This document shows positions 29,055-36,688 of a stretch of 64,000 nt of DNA, one piece after another (the first letter of the stretch is position 1; each line of letters starts with the position of its first letter). Source of the stretch: Gordonia rubripertincta (lineage in GTDB: Bacteria > Actinomycetota > Actinomycetes > Mycobacteriales > Mycobacteriaceae). The position numbers were made by a program, and so were the translations under genes. The notes under the pieces were generated by a model, which was not told the origin of the DNA, ran no database searches, and worked only from the letters and a program-made list of their open reading frames with translations. The stretch spans positions 4,278,001 through 4,342,000 of the forward strand of contig NZ_CP136136.1 in NCBI RefSeq assembly GCF_038024875.1, written 5' to 3'.

Positions 29055-29644
29055 GAGGCCTTGCCCAGCATCGCCAGCGAGCGACGGAGCACGGTCGATG
29101 CGTCGGCGTCGGGGTTCTCGGCGAGGATCGCGGTGACTGCCTTTTCGGCCGGCGCGGCGGTGAAGCCGAGCCCGACGAGCGCTTCGGCGACCTGTTCGCG
29201 GATCCCGCCGGCGGGGACGGTGCCGGTGGCCGTGTCACCCGACGGACGGTCCACCTTGTCCCGCAGTTCGACGCAGAGTCGTTCGGCGACACGCTTGCCG
29301 ATGCCGGGCACCGAGGTCAGCGCTTTGGTGTCGGAGTCGGCCAGGGCGCGTCGCAACGACTCCGGTTCGAGGACCGCCAGGGTCGCCATCGCGAGCCGCG
29401 GGCCGACGCCGGTGACGGTCTGCAGCAGAGCGAACAGCGCGCGGGCGTCGGGTTCGGTGAACCCGTACAGCGTCATCGAGTCCTCGCGGACGATCATCGA
29501 GGTCAACAGCGTCGCCTCGTCGCCGCGACGCAACCGCGACAGCGTGGCCGGCGTTGCGAGTACGCGGTAACCGACTCCCGCACAGTCGATCACGGCGTGG
29601 TCGAGGGCGATCTCCAGAACCGGACCGCGGACTGACGCGATCAT
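29051..29644 (-). CDS. ruvA: Holliday junction DNA helicase subunit RuvA
   Basis: RuvA binds the four-way junction and loads RuvB. The protein has 197 residues, normal length. The N-terminal OB fold begins MIASVRGPVLEIA, helix-hairpin-helix motifs follow (VTGVGPRLAMATL, VPGIGKRVAERL), and the C-terminal domain that regulates RuvB is present (VAEALVGLGFTAAPAEKAV). The ATG overlaps the ruvC stop as ATGA, and its own stop overlaps the ruvB start. Confidence 0.96.
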   Translation of the reverse strand: MIASVRGPVLEIALDHAVIDCAGVGYRVLATPATLSRLRRGDEATLLTSMIVREDSMTLYGFTEPDARALFALLQTVTGVGPRLAMATLAVLEPESLRRALADSDTKALTSVPGIGKRVAERLCVELRDKVDRPSGDTATGTVPAGGIREQVAEALVGLGFTAAPAEKAVTAILAENPDADASTVLRRSLAMLGKAS

Positions 29645-30210
29645 GCGCGACTCCCCTCTCGTGCCTGGGCGAGCCGCTGACGATGCTTCGCGGCGGCCGC
29701 GTCGGCCTGTTTCTGCGCGGCTGCCATCCGCTCCATCATGGGTCCGCGCCAGCAGTGACAGATCGCGAGCGCGAGCGCGTCTGCGGCGTCGGCCGGCTTC
29801 GGCTTGGTCTGCATGCCGAGAATTCGCGTCACCATCGCGGTCACCTGTGCCTTGTCGGCACGACCGCTGCCGGTGACTGCGGCCTTGACCTCCGACGGCG
29901 TGTGGAAACGGACCGGGACGCCACGCTGACTCGCGGCCAGCGCGATGACGCCGCCCGCCTGCGCGGTGCCCATCGCGGTCGACACCTGGTTCTGCGCGAA
30001 CACGCGCTCGATGGCCACCACGTCGGGCTGGTGGACGTCGAGCCAGTGGCACGCCGAGGTGTAGATCGCGAGCAGCCGCTCGGCCAGGTCCATGTCGCTC
30101 GGGGTCCGCACCACGTCCACGTCGAGTGCGGTCACCGACCTCCCGCGACCCGACTCCACCAGCGCGATACCGCACCGCGTGAGTCCGGGATCGACGCCCA
30201 TGACGCGCAC
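29641..30210 (-). CDS. ruvC: Crossover junction endodeoxyribonuclease RuvC
   Basis: RuvC is a Holliday-junction resolvase of the RNase H fold. Catalytic acids are visible in VMGVDPGLTRCG (Asp), VAIERVFAQNQ (Glu) and PADAADALA (two Asp). I chose GTG at 30210 because GGGAGGG lies five bases upstream and the resulting VRVMGVDPG N-terminus matches the mycobacterial protein. It gives 189 residues. The ATG 18 bases further up has no ribosome site. An SOS box overlaps the presumed transcription start, so DNA damage should induce the ruvCAB operon. Confidence 0.96.
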   Translation of the reverse strand: MRVMGVDPGLTRCGIALVESGRGRSVTALDVDVVRTPSDMDLAERLLAIYTSACHWLDVHQPDVVAIERVFAQNQVSTAMGTAQAGGVIALAASQRGVPVRFHTPSEVKAAVTGSGRADKAQVTAMVTRILGMQTKPKPADAADALALAICHCWRGPMMERMAAAQKQADAAAAKHRQRLAQAREGSRA

Positions 30211-30240
30211 TCGTACCCTCCCAGGCATCCGAACGATGTT

Positions 30241-30256
30241 ACGAACAATTGTTCGA
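30241..30256 (-). promoter_or_regulatory. LexA (SOS) box upstream of ruvCAB
   Basis: The sequence ACGAACAATTGTTCGA matches the mycobacterial/actinobacterial SOS consensus TCGAACNNNNGTTCGA at 11 of 12 defined positions. It starts 30 bases upstream of the chosen ruvC start, just downstream of the -10 hexamer, so bound LexA would cover the transcription start. Confidence 0.88.
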
Positions 30257-30257
30257 G

Positions 30258-30263
30258 ATTCTA
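30258..30263 (-). promoter_or_regulatory. -10 hexamer TAGAAT of the ruvCAB promoter
   Basis: TAGAAT on the minus strand has the actinobacterial TANNNT pattern. A start about seven bases downstream falls inside the SOS box. I see no convincing -35 element at 16-18 bases. Confidence 0.6.
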
Positions 30264-30296
30264 TCGGGGCGGGCGGACAACTCCGTTGATCAACAC

Positions 30297-30312
30297 GCCC
30301 TCAGGAGGGCGG
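30297..30312 (-). terminator. Small GC hairpin after yebC
   Basis: CGCCCT-CAGG-AGGGCG forms a 6-bp stem with a tetraloop eight bases after the yebC stop. It is short and lacks a U-run, so it is only a possible terminator. Confidence 0.35.
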
Positions 30313-30319
30313 TCGGCGA

Positions 30320-31075
30320 TCAGTCGTTCTCGAGCTCGGCAAGGACCTCGTCGCTGATGTCGACGTTGCTGTAGACGTTCTGCACATCGTCGGAGTCCTC
30401 GAGCGCGTCGATCAGCTTGAACACCTTGCGCGCACCGTCGGCGTCGACGGCGACCTCCACCGATGCCCGGAAGCTCGCCTCGGCGGAGTCGTAGTCGATA
30501 CCGGCGTCCTGCAGGGCGGTGCGCACCGCGACGAGGTCGGTGGGTTCGCTGATGATCTCGAAGGTGTCGCCGAGGTCGGTGACCTCTTCGGCACCGGCGT
30601 CGAGCACGGCCATCAGGATGTCGTCCTCGGACTGGCCGTTCTTCTCGAGGGTGACGACGCCCTTGCGGGTGAACAGGTACGAGACCGAGCCCGGGTCGGC
30701 CATGTTGCCGCCGTTGCGGGTCATCGCGGTGCGGACCTCACCGGCCGCGCGGTTGCGGTTGTCGGTGAGGCACTCGATCAGGATCGCCACGCCGTTGGGG
30801 CCGTAGCCCTCGTACATGATGGTCTGCCAGTCGGCGCCGCCCGCCTCTTCACCACCGCCTCGCTTGCGGGCACGTTCGATGTTGTCGTTGGGCACCGACG
30901 ATTTCTTCGCCTTCTGGATGGCGTCGAAGAGGGTCGGGTTGCCGGCCGGGTCACCACCGCCGGTCCGGGCAGCCACCTCGATGTTCTTGATCAGCTTGGC
31001 GAACATCTTGCCGCGCTTGGCGTCGATGACCGCCTTCTTGTGCTTGGTGGTGGCCCATTTGGAATGGCCGCTCAT
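30320..31075 (-). CDS. yebC: YebC/PmpR family protein (TACO1-like)
   Basis: This protein has 251 residues, with the family N-terminus MSGHSKWATTKHKKAVIDAKRGK and conserved GGGDPAGNPTL and PNDNIERARKRGGG. Members were annotated as transcriptional regulators. More recent work on the family points to a ribosome-associated role relieving stalling at proline-rich stretches. Which applies here cannot be read from sequence. ATG at 31075 has GGA about ten bases upstream. Upstream in-frame residues are non-conserved. It lies downstream of pdxT, as in M. tuberculosis (Rv2603c). Confidence 0.95.
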   Translation of the reverse strand: MSGHSKWATTKHKKAVIDAKRGKMFAKLIKNIEVAARTGGGDPAGNPTLFDAIQKAKKSSVPNDNIERARKRGGGEEAGGADWQTIMYEGYGPNGVAILIECLTDNRNRAAGEVRTAMTRNGGNMADPGSVSYLFTRKGVVTLEKNGQSEDDILMAVLDAGAEEVTDLGDTFEIISEPTDLVAVRTALQDAGIDYDSAEASFRASVEVAVDADGARKVFKLIDALEDSDDVQNVYSNVDISDEVLAELEND

Positions 31076-31219
31076 GTCGTCGCATCCTTTCCCGGTGCCG
31101 GTGCGCGGCGGGTGGGTGCCCGCGGCACGCATGCCGGGCCGGTGGCCCCGCATCCGGCGATCCTCAAGCCTGCCGACTGCTGCCGCAGGCGCTTGCACTG
31201 TCGCTGGTTCGGCACGATC

Positions 31220-31840
31220 TTACCGACGCACCATCTCCACGAAGTATTCATGTACGCGTCGGTCTCCGGTGACCTCCGGATGGAACGACGTCGCGAGCAC
31301 AGTTCCCTGGCGCACCGCGACGATCCGCCCCTCGGCCGGCCCCTCCGGGACCCGAGCCAGAACCTCGACGTCGGGTGACACCGATTCCACCCAGGGAGCC
31401 CGGATGAAAACCGCCCGCATCGGCTGCGCACCGGCCCGATCGGTGATGCCGGCGAAGTCGAGATCGGTCTCGAAACTCTCCACCTGACGGCCGAATGCGT
31501 TGCGCCGCACCGTGATGTCGAGCGCATCGAGGTGGCGCGCGTCGGGACGGGTGTCGAGAATCGTGGAGGCGAGCATGATCATGCCCGCGCAGGACCCGTA
31601 GGCGGGCAACCCGTCGGAGAGCCGCTCGACGAGCGGGTCGAACAGGTCGAAGATGCCGAGCAACTTGCTCATCGTCGTCGACTCCCCGCCGGGGATGACG
31701 ATGCCGTCGATCTCGTCGAGCTCGGCCTGCCTGCGGATGGGCAGCGCGTCGGCGCCACTGGCCTCGAGGGCGTGGACGTGTTCGCGCACGTCACCCTGGA
31801 GTGCGAGAACCCCGATCCGCGGTCGCGATCCGGCGCTCAC
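31220..31840 (-). CDS. pdxT: Pyridoxal 5'-phosphate synthase glutaminase subunit PdxT
   Basis: PdxT is a class I glutaminase that supplies ammonia to PdxS for ribose-5-phosphate-dependent PLP synthesis. It has 206 residues. The catalytic triad is C84 in YGSCAGMIML, H187 and E189 in SFHPEVTGD. The N-terminus IGVLALQGDVREH and IPGGESTTMSKLL are diagnostic. GTG at 31840 overlaps the tesB stop as GTGA. The partner pdxS is about 3.3 kb upstream in the same direction, separated by tesB and a regulatory trio. Confidence 0.96.
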   Translation of the reverse strand: MSAGSRPRIGVLALQGDVREHVHALEASGADALPIRRQAELDEIDGIVIPGGESTTMSKLLGIFDLFDPLVERLSDGLPAYGSCAGMIMLASTILDTRPDARHLDALDITVRRNAFGRQVESFETDLDFAGITDRAGAQPMRAVFIRAPWVESVSPDVEVLARVPEGPAEGRIVAVRQGTVLATSFHPEVTGDRRVHEYFVEMVRR

Positions 31841-32691
31841 CGATCGGTCCGGGCGTGCTGGTCCTCGGGCATCTGGCGTCCGGTACGGGCGAGCCCCTCC
31901 TGCGTGACCGCCGCGACCATGCGTCCCTTCCGGTCGAAGATGCGACCCTGCGTCAGGGCACGCCCGCCGTCCGCGGACGGCGACGTCTGGTCGTAGAGCA
32001 GCCAGTCGTCGGCGCGGAACGGGCGCATGAACCACATCGCGTGGTCGAGGGAGGCGACCTGGGGATTGGACTCGGGGTGCGGCACGCGCGACGACCCGAG
32101 CAGCGTCATGTCGCTCATGTAGGCCAGCGTCCCCACGTGGAACACCGTGTCGTCCGGCAGCGGGTGGCGGTAGCGGAACCAGACCCGTTGCTGCGCAGCG
32201 AGATACGGAGAGGTGACCATCTTCTCCGGCGGCACGATGCGGAGATCGAAGTTGCGCCATTCCTTGAACACCGCGCGCTCTTCCTCGCCGAGTTCGTCGA
32301 GGCGGTCGGTGAGTTCCTCGGGATCCGGCACCGGCGGCATGCGGTCCTGGTGCTCGTAGCCTTGATCGGTCCGGACGTGGAAGGAGGCCGACATCGTGAA
32401 GATCGCCTCGCCCCGCTGGATGCCGGTGACCCGCCGGGTGACGAACGACCGCCCGTCGCGGATCCGGTCGACGAGGAACACCGCCGGGATGTCGGGATCG
32501 CCGGGCCGCAGGAAGTATCCGTGGAGGGAGTGGACGTAGTGGTCGGCGTCGACGGTCCGCGTCGCCGCCATCAGCGCCTGGCCGGCGACCTGTCCGCCGA
32601 AGGTGCGCTGGAGGTGGCTGGGGATCGCACCACCCCGGTAGATGTCGGTCTCGATCTGCTCGACCTGCAGTATGTCCTCGATGGCTGCCAC
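31837..32691 (-). CDS. tesB: Acyl-CoA thioesterase II (TesB family)
   Basis: This is a double hot-dog thioesterase of 284 residues that hydrolyses acyl-CoA to free acid and CoA. Family segments are present: FGGQVAGQALMAA, HSLHGYFLRPGDP, the catalytic Asp in AYMSDMTLLGS, SLDHAMWFMRPFRADDW and the catalytic Gln in VTQEGL. The ATG at 32691 starts the typical N-terminus. It sits between pdxS-side genes and pdxT as in M. tuberculosis (Rv2605c), an order without an obvious metabolic reason. Chain-length preference cannot be told. Confidence 0.94.
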   Translation of the reverse strand: MAAIEDILQVEQIETDIYRGGAIPSHLQRTFGGQVAGQALMAATRTVDADHYVHSLHGYFLRPGDPDIPAVFLVDRIRDGRSFVTRRVTGIQRGEAIFTMSASFHVRTDQGYEHQDRMPPVPDPEELTDRLDELGEEERAVFKEWRNFDLRIVPPEKMVTSPYLAAQQRVWFRYRHPLPDDTVFHVGTLAYMSDMTLLGSSRVPHPESNPQVASLDHAMWFMRPFRADDWLLYDQTSPSADGGRALTQGRIFDRKGRMVAAVTQEGLARTGRQMPEDQHARTDR

Positions 32692-32736
32692 GCAGACCAG
32701 TATCCCGCACGAGGCGACCGAACCCGACGTCAGCCT

Positions 32737-33216
32737 CTACAGCTCGTCGAGCGTCATGATCCCGTCCTGGATGGCGCGCGCCACGAGCGAGGCCTTGGTG
32801 GGGGCCGGACGACCGATCTCGGCGTACTTGGCGCGGATGCGGGTCAGGTGGGTGTTGACCGTGCCGAGGGAGATGTAGAGCTCCTGGGCGACGGCCGGCT
32901 TGGAGTCGACGAGCATCCAGGTCCGCAGCACCTCGACCTCGCGGGAGGTGAGGTTCGGCTTGGCGCGACCGGTGGACGCCTCGGCGGTCGCCGCGGTCTC
33001 CGGCGTCGGCATCGGCGAGGCGACACGGTGCAGGTGCGGGTGTCCGGCGCGGTGGCCGAGGCCGGGCTGGTTCTGGCGGGAGACCTGTCCGGGGAGCGGC
33101 ATCCGGCGGGCCGCGAGACGGGCCAAGGCCTCCTGGCGGCGGGCGTGCGCCTCGGCGTCGCGTCGAGCGTTGATCTGGCGCAGGTGCTGGGGGGCCTGGT
33201 GGGCGATCGCGGTCAT
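32737..33216 (-). CDS. LuxR-type helix-turn-helix transcriptional regulator
   Basis: This 159-residue protein has an Arg/His/Gln-rich, probably disordered N-terminus and a C-terminal GerE/LuxR DNA-binding domain (NLTSREVEVLRTWMLVDSKP, then ISLGTVNTHLTRIRAKY). It lacks a receiver or autoinducer-binding domain, so it may respond through its basic N-terminus or a partner. ATG at 33216 has AGAGGAAG six bases upstream. An in-frame GTG 18 bases earlier is less likely. A -10 TAATCT (33292-33287) and tandem palindromes lie upstream. It follows an FHA protein and a PP2C phosphatase, suggesting a link to Ser/Thr phosphorylation. Confidence 0.82.
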   Translation of the reverse strand: MTAIAHQAPQHLRQINARRDAEAHARRQEALARLAARRMPLPGQVSRQNQPGLGHRAGHPHLHRVASPMPTPETAATAEASTGRAKPNLTSREVEVLRTWMLVDSKPAVAQELYISLGTVNTHLTRIRAKYAEIGRPAPTKASLVARAIQDGIMTLDEL

Positions 33217-33286
33217 TGTGTGCTTCCTCTTCACTCATCGAACCGGGCGGTGGTGGTGCCGGTCTGTCGTTCCGGCGATGAGATGA

Positions 33287-33292
33287 AGATTA
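33287..33292 (-). promoter_or_regulatory. -10 hexamer TAATCT of the LuxR-type gene
   Basis: TAATCT on the minus strand predicts a transcription start near 33280 and a leader of about 64 bases. At a 17-base spacer the -35 region is TCGACC. The tandem palindromes begin directly upstream of it. Confidence 0.5.
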
Positions 33293-33315
33293 TGGGCGTT
33301 CCGCGCCGGGGTCGA

Positions 33316-33353
33316 TGGGGAGAACTCCCCACCGCATGGGGAGAACTACCCAT
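33316..33353 (-). promoter_or_regulatory. Tandem palindromic operator candidates upstream of the LuxR-type gene
   Basis: Site 1, TGGGGAGAACTCCCCA (33316-33331), has perfect 7-base arms around AA. Site 2, ATGGGGAGAACTACCCAT (33336-33353), has 5-base ATGGG/CCCAT arms and the same AGAACT core. Centres are 21 bp apart, two helical turns, and about 43 and 64 bp upstream of the inferred start. A partial third copy, AGAACTACCCC, is at 33408-33418. The spacing suits an activator binding twice on one DNA face. Confidence 0.55.
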
Positions 33354-33435
33354 GCCATAACCACAGGTCAGAGAGGTGGCTGCCCCTGCGCGACGCGACG
33401 GGTACCCAGAACTACCCCTCGCCTCCCCGGCCGGT

Positions 33436-34197
33436 TCAGCCGGCGGCGTTCCGCGCGGCCTCCGCGTCGATCAGCGGTAGGTCCTCCCGGGTCACGATGC
33501 GCGAGGAGACCGCGTACTCGACGAGCTTGGTCCGGCGGTTGCTGGCGAGTTTGCCGCCACCACCGCGCATCCCGCTGACGCCGAGTTGATCGAGCTTGTC
33601 GCAGACGTTGTCGAGCTTGCGGTTGAATTTGGTCAGCGGCCAACCGAGGCGTCGGGCGGCCTGGGCCGACGACGGGATCGACGAGGCGCCGGTCCCCTCA
33701 CGGCGCAGGATCTCCTCCGCCAGTACGACGATCAGCAGCTTCTGGCTCTCGGTGAGGGTCGGGACACCCTGGGTGGTGTGGCCGCCGCTGAATTCGGGGC
33801 GGGTCACCGACTTCACCTGTGGCGCACGGGCGAAGACGCTCAACTCGTAGGTGGTGGGACCGGCGGTGAACACGATGGTGGTCTCGCCGAACACCAGCGG
33901 CATGCGTGCGCCCGGACCGAGCGTGGCCGAGAAGCCGACGTCACCCGCGGACACGCTCGCCGACAGGTGGGTACCCAGGTTGGTCAACCACCACAGCCCG
34001 TTCTCGTTGTGCACCACCAGGAATCGGCGGTGGAGATACGGGTTGTCGTCGATCGACAGGTCGGCCTCACGACCGATGAAGAAGCGCCGGTCGGCGTCGA
34101 GAGCGGTGCGTTCGCCGCAATACTCGACATAGGTCGCGGCGTCGTCGAGTCCGGTGCCGGCGGGGTCGTGGACCGAGGGATCGTGACCTGTGTTCAT
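33436..34197 (-). CDS. FHA-domain protein with C-terminal winged-helix-like region
   Basis: This 253-residue protein has an FHA-type phosphothreonine-binding fold at the N-terminus (RRFFIGREADLSIDD, then LHRRFLVVHNENGLWWLTNLG), with the conserved GR and H/R positions. From about residue 150 a helical region includes SAQAARRLGWPLTKFNRKLDN, which looks like a helix-turn-helix, followed by a Gly/Lys-rich loop. FHA plus a possible DNA-binding region suggests a phospho-dependent transcription factor or scaffold. The DNA-binding part is my reading, not a recognised family. It starts 13 bases after the PP2C stop, with GAGGTGAT as ribosome site. Confidence 0.75.
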   Translation of the reverse strand: MNTGHDPSVHDPAGTGLDDAATYVEYCGERTALDADRRFFIGREADLSIDDNPYLHRRFLVVHNENGLWWLTNLGTHLSASVSAGDVGFSATLGPGARMPLVFGETTIVFTAGPTTYELSVFARAPQVKSVTRPEFSGGHTTQGVPTLTESQKLLIVVLAEEILRREGTGASSIPSSAQAARRLGWPLTKFNRKLDNVCDKLDQLGVSGMRGGGGKLASNRRTKLVEYAVSSRIVTREDLPLIDAEAARNAAG

Positions 34198-34210
34198 CAG
34201 ATCACCTCGA

Positions 34211-35077
34211 TCAGTTGGGGTCGGCGGCCGTCGCCTCGTCGGTGGACTCCCCCTCGGCGGCGCCGTCGAGAGCAGGCATCGTCAGGGTCGGAACCGACTC
34301 GTGCACGGTCACCACGATGACGGTGACGTTGTCGTGGGCGCCGAGTGCGAGCGCCGCGTAGACGAGACGCCCGGCGGCCTCGTCAGAGCTCGACGCGTTG
34401 GCGAGGATGTCGCCGATCTCCTCGTCGGGCAGCTCACCGGTGAGCCCGTCGGTACAGAGGAGCAGTACGTCGCCCGGGAAGGCCGGGGTGTTGAAGAAGT
34501 CCGGGACGGGATCGACCATCCCGGCACCGAGTGCACGGGTGATGACGTTGCGCCGCGGGTCGGTTCGCGCCTGTTCGGGCGTCAGGAAGCCCGCGTCGAT
34601 GAACTCCTGGACCTGCGAATGATCGGTGGTCAGCTGCTGCAGCGAACCGTTCTGGTACCGGTAGGTGCGCGAGTCACCGATGTTGAGGACGAGCCAGTGC
34701 GGGCTCTGTTCGTGGGTGACCAGGACGGCGCCGGTGGCGGTGGTGCCCGCCCGGCGGTCAGTCTCGGTGTCGATCTCGCCGATGCGGCGCTGCGCCGCGA
34801 CCAGCAGGTCGTCGAGCTGCACCTTGGTGGCGTTCAGTTCACCGGCGCTCGTCGCCTCGGAGAGGGTGAGCAGCGCGGCCTCGCTGGCGAGTTCACCGCT
34901 GTCGTGCCCGCCCATGCCGTCGGCGATGAGGTACATGCCCGGCAGTGCCAGTGCGGCATCCTCGTTGGTCTCGCGGACCCGGCCGACGTTGCACGCCGCC
35001 GACCACTCCAGCCGCAATTCACCCACGATGTGTGTGCCCGAGACCGAGGCATCCCGAACGATGGTCGCCGCATCCAT
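34211..35077 (-). CDS. PP2C-family Ser/Thr protein phosphatase
   Basis: This 288-residue soluble PPM phosphatase has all the usual metal-binding motifs: GRVRETNEDAAL, LIADGMGGHDSGE, LNIGDSRTYRY, LLCTDGLTGE and GAHDNVTVIVV. It lacks the membrane segment found in PstP, so it is a cytoplasmic phosphatase distinct from the cell-division one. An acidic tail ends the protein. It is transcribed with the FHA protein (13-base gap) and probably the LuxR-type gene. No kinase gene is adjacent. Confidence 0.93.
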   Translation of the reverse strand: MDAATIVRDASVSGTHIVGELRLEWSAACNVGRVRETNEDAALALPGMYLIADGMGGHDSGELASEAALLTLSEATSAGELNATKVQLDDLLVAAQRRIGEIDTETDRRAGTTATGAVLVTHEQSPHWLVLNIGDSRTYRYQNGSLQQLTTDHSQVQEFIDAGFLTPEQARTDPRRNVITRALGAGMVDPVPDFFNTPAFPGDVLLLCTDGLTGELPDEEIGDILANASSSDEAAGRLVYAALALGAHDNVTVIVVTVHESVPTLTMPALDGAAEGESTDEATAADPN

Positions 35078-35174
35078 GATCAGCAGATCCTACCGCCGGA
35101 ACACCCCTGGCTCGCCACGCATGTCGACTGTTCGGTCTCGGCGTGTTGAACGAGGGGCGCTCCGGCGGGCGGGA

Positions 35175-36086
35175 TCACCAGCCGCGCTCGGCCAGGCGGT
35201 GCGGCTGCGGGATGTCGTCGACGTTGATGCCGACCATCGCCTCGCCCAGTCCGCGCGAGACCTTGGCCAGGACGTCGGGGTCGTCGTGGAAGGTGGTGGC
35301 CTGCACGATCGCGGCCGCACGCTGTGCCGGGTTGCCGGACTTGAAGATCCCCGAGCCCACGAAGACGCCCTCGGCGCCGAGCTGCATCATCATCGCCGCA
35401 TCCGCCGGGGTGGCGATGCCGCCGGCGGTGAACAGCGTGACCGGCAGCTTGCCCGCCTCGGCGACCTCGACCACCAGGTCGTAGGGGGCCTGCAGTTCCT
35501 TTGCCGCCACGTACAACTCGTCCTTGGGCAGCGAGGTCAGACGTCGGATCTCGTCGCGGATCTTGCGCATGTGGGTGGTGGCGTTGGACACGTCACCGGT
35601 GCCGGCCTCGCCCTTGGAGCGGATCATCGCCGCACCCTCGGTGATCCGGCGCAGCGCCTCACCCAGATTGGTCGCACCGCACACGAACGGCACGGTGAAC
35701 GCCCACTTGTCGATGTGGTTGGAGTAGTCGGCCGGGGTCAGGACCTCGGACTCGTCGACGTAGTCCACGCCCAGGCTCTGCAGGATCTGCGCCTCGACGA
35801 AGTGGCCGATACGCGCCTTGGCCATGACCGGGATCGAGACGGCGGAGATGATGCCGTCGATCATGTCCGGATCGCTCATCCGCGAGACGCCGCCCTGGGC
35901 GCGGATGTCGGCGGGCACACGCTCGAGAGCCATCACGGCCACCGCGCCGGCGTCCTCGGCGATCTTCGCCTGCTCGGGGGTGACCACGTCCATGATCACG
36001 CCGCCCTTGAGCATTTCGGCCATTCCCCGCTTGACCCGGGCGGTGCCCTGTCCGACCTCGGGAACGGTCGCGCCGTTCTGACTCAC
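35175..36086 (-). CDS. pdxS: Pyridoxal 5'-phosphate synthase lyase subunit PdxS
   Basis: PdxS builds PLP from ribose 5-phosphate, glyceraldehyde 3-phosphate and ammonia from PdxT. It has 303 residues and near-universal sequence: RVKRGMAEMLKGGVIMDVV, MALERVPADIR, VMAKARIGHFVEAQIL, TRSKGEAGTG-type IRSKGEAGTGDVSNA, and FTAGGIATPADAAMMMQLGA. GTG at 36086 has AGGAGA six bases upstream. In M. tuberculosis pdxS adjoins tesB. Here three regulatory genes lie between them. Confidence 0.97.
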   Translation of the reverse strand: MSQNGATVPEVGQGTARVKRGMAEMLKGGVIMDVVTPEQAKIAEDAGAVAVMALERVPADIRAQGGVSRMSDPDMIDGIISAVSIPVMAKARIGHFVEAQILQSLGVDYVDESEVLTPADYSNHIDKWAFTVPFVCGATNLGEALRRITEGAAMIRSKGEAGTGDVSNATTHMRKIRDEIRRLTSLPKDELYVAAKELQAPYDLVVEVAEAGKLPVTLFTAGGIATPADAAMMMQLGAEGVFVGSGIFKSGNPAQRAAAIVQATTFHDDPDVLAKVSRGLGEAMVGINVDDIPQPHRLAERGW

Positions 36087-36199
36087 TGATTTCTCCTCAT
36101 GTCGCTGTCTCGACGTGCCGCAGCCGATCCCCCGTCGGCGGACCCTGCGGCAGCGTGGAACCAGTCTAGGTCAGCCCGTGAAACGCCCTGGTACCAGGA

Positions 36200-36688
36200 T
36201 CACTCGCCCTGGCCCGGCGTGACCCGTTCGATGATCTCGAAGTACGTCGGCGGCGACGCGTGGCCGCCCAGACGCAACCACCGGACCAGTCGCCGCTCGG
36301 CGAGGGCGCGGGTGTCGCGCACCGCGTCGTTGTAGAAGCGACGGGCCATCATCACCCGTGTCTCGGCGTCGGCGAGCTCGATGACCAGGGCCGGAGACCG
36401 GCCGGAGGCGTCGGTGCGGGCCAGCGCCGACGACAGCGCGTTCTCCGCGTCCTCACGGTCCTCGGGCGCTGCTCGTTCCGCGCGGTCGGCGAGCGCCGCC
36501 AGCTCGGATCCCGGCAGTTCCGCGGCGATCGCACGCACGACGACGGCACGTCGGTCGAGACCGGCGTAGAGGGACTGCCGGGCGAGATCGACGCGCACGT
36601 TGAGGCGGTCGAGACGGTTGGCGGTGTGGTAGGCCCAGCCGACGGCCAGCAGGACCGCGACGACCCCGAGGACGATCCAGGTCGCCAT
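36200..36688 (-). CDS. LemA-like membrane-anchored protein
   Basis: This 162-residue protein begins with a membrane segment (about residues 2-18) and continues as a helical domain. NRLDRLNVRVDLARQSLYAGLDRR and ADAETRVMMARRFYNDAVRD match the pattern of LemA-family proteins (N-x-V-D-xA-xxx, ..ENRI.xAR..YND.V). LemA function is unclear. The ATG overlaps the pimA stop by one base (TGATG), so it is translated with the PIM biosynthesis genes. Rv2609c occupies this position in M. tuberculosis but is annotated as a Nudix protein. I see no Nudix box here. Confidence 0.7.
   Translation of the reverse strand: MATWIVLGVVAVLLAVGWAYHTANRLDRLNVRVDLARQSLYAGLDRRAVVVRAIAAELPGSELAALADRAERAAPEDREDAENALSSALARTDASGRSPALVIELADAETRVMMARRFYNDAVRDTRALAERRLVRWLRLGGHASPPTYFEIIERVTPGQGE

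Noticed and set aside
31220..33238. A 672-codon minus-strand frame running from near 33238 through pdxT
   Set aside because: Only the last 206 residues are PdxT. The rest is the wrong frame of tesB and the LuxR-type gene, and a GTG overlapping the tesB stop is the natural start.
36087..36199. Palindrome CTGGTACCAG upstream of pdxS-side genes as an operator
   Set aside because: A single 10-bp palindrome is expected by chance in GC-rich DNA and lies at the end of the LemA-like gene's upstream neighbour, away from a clear promoter.
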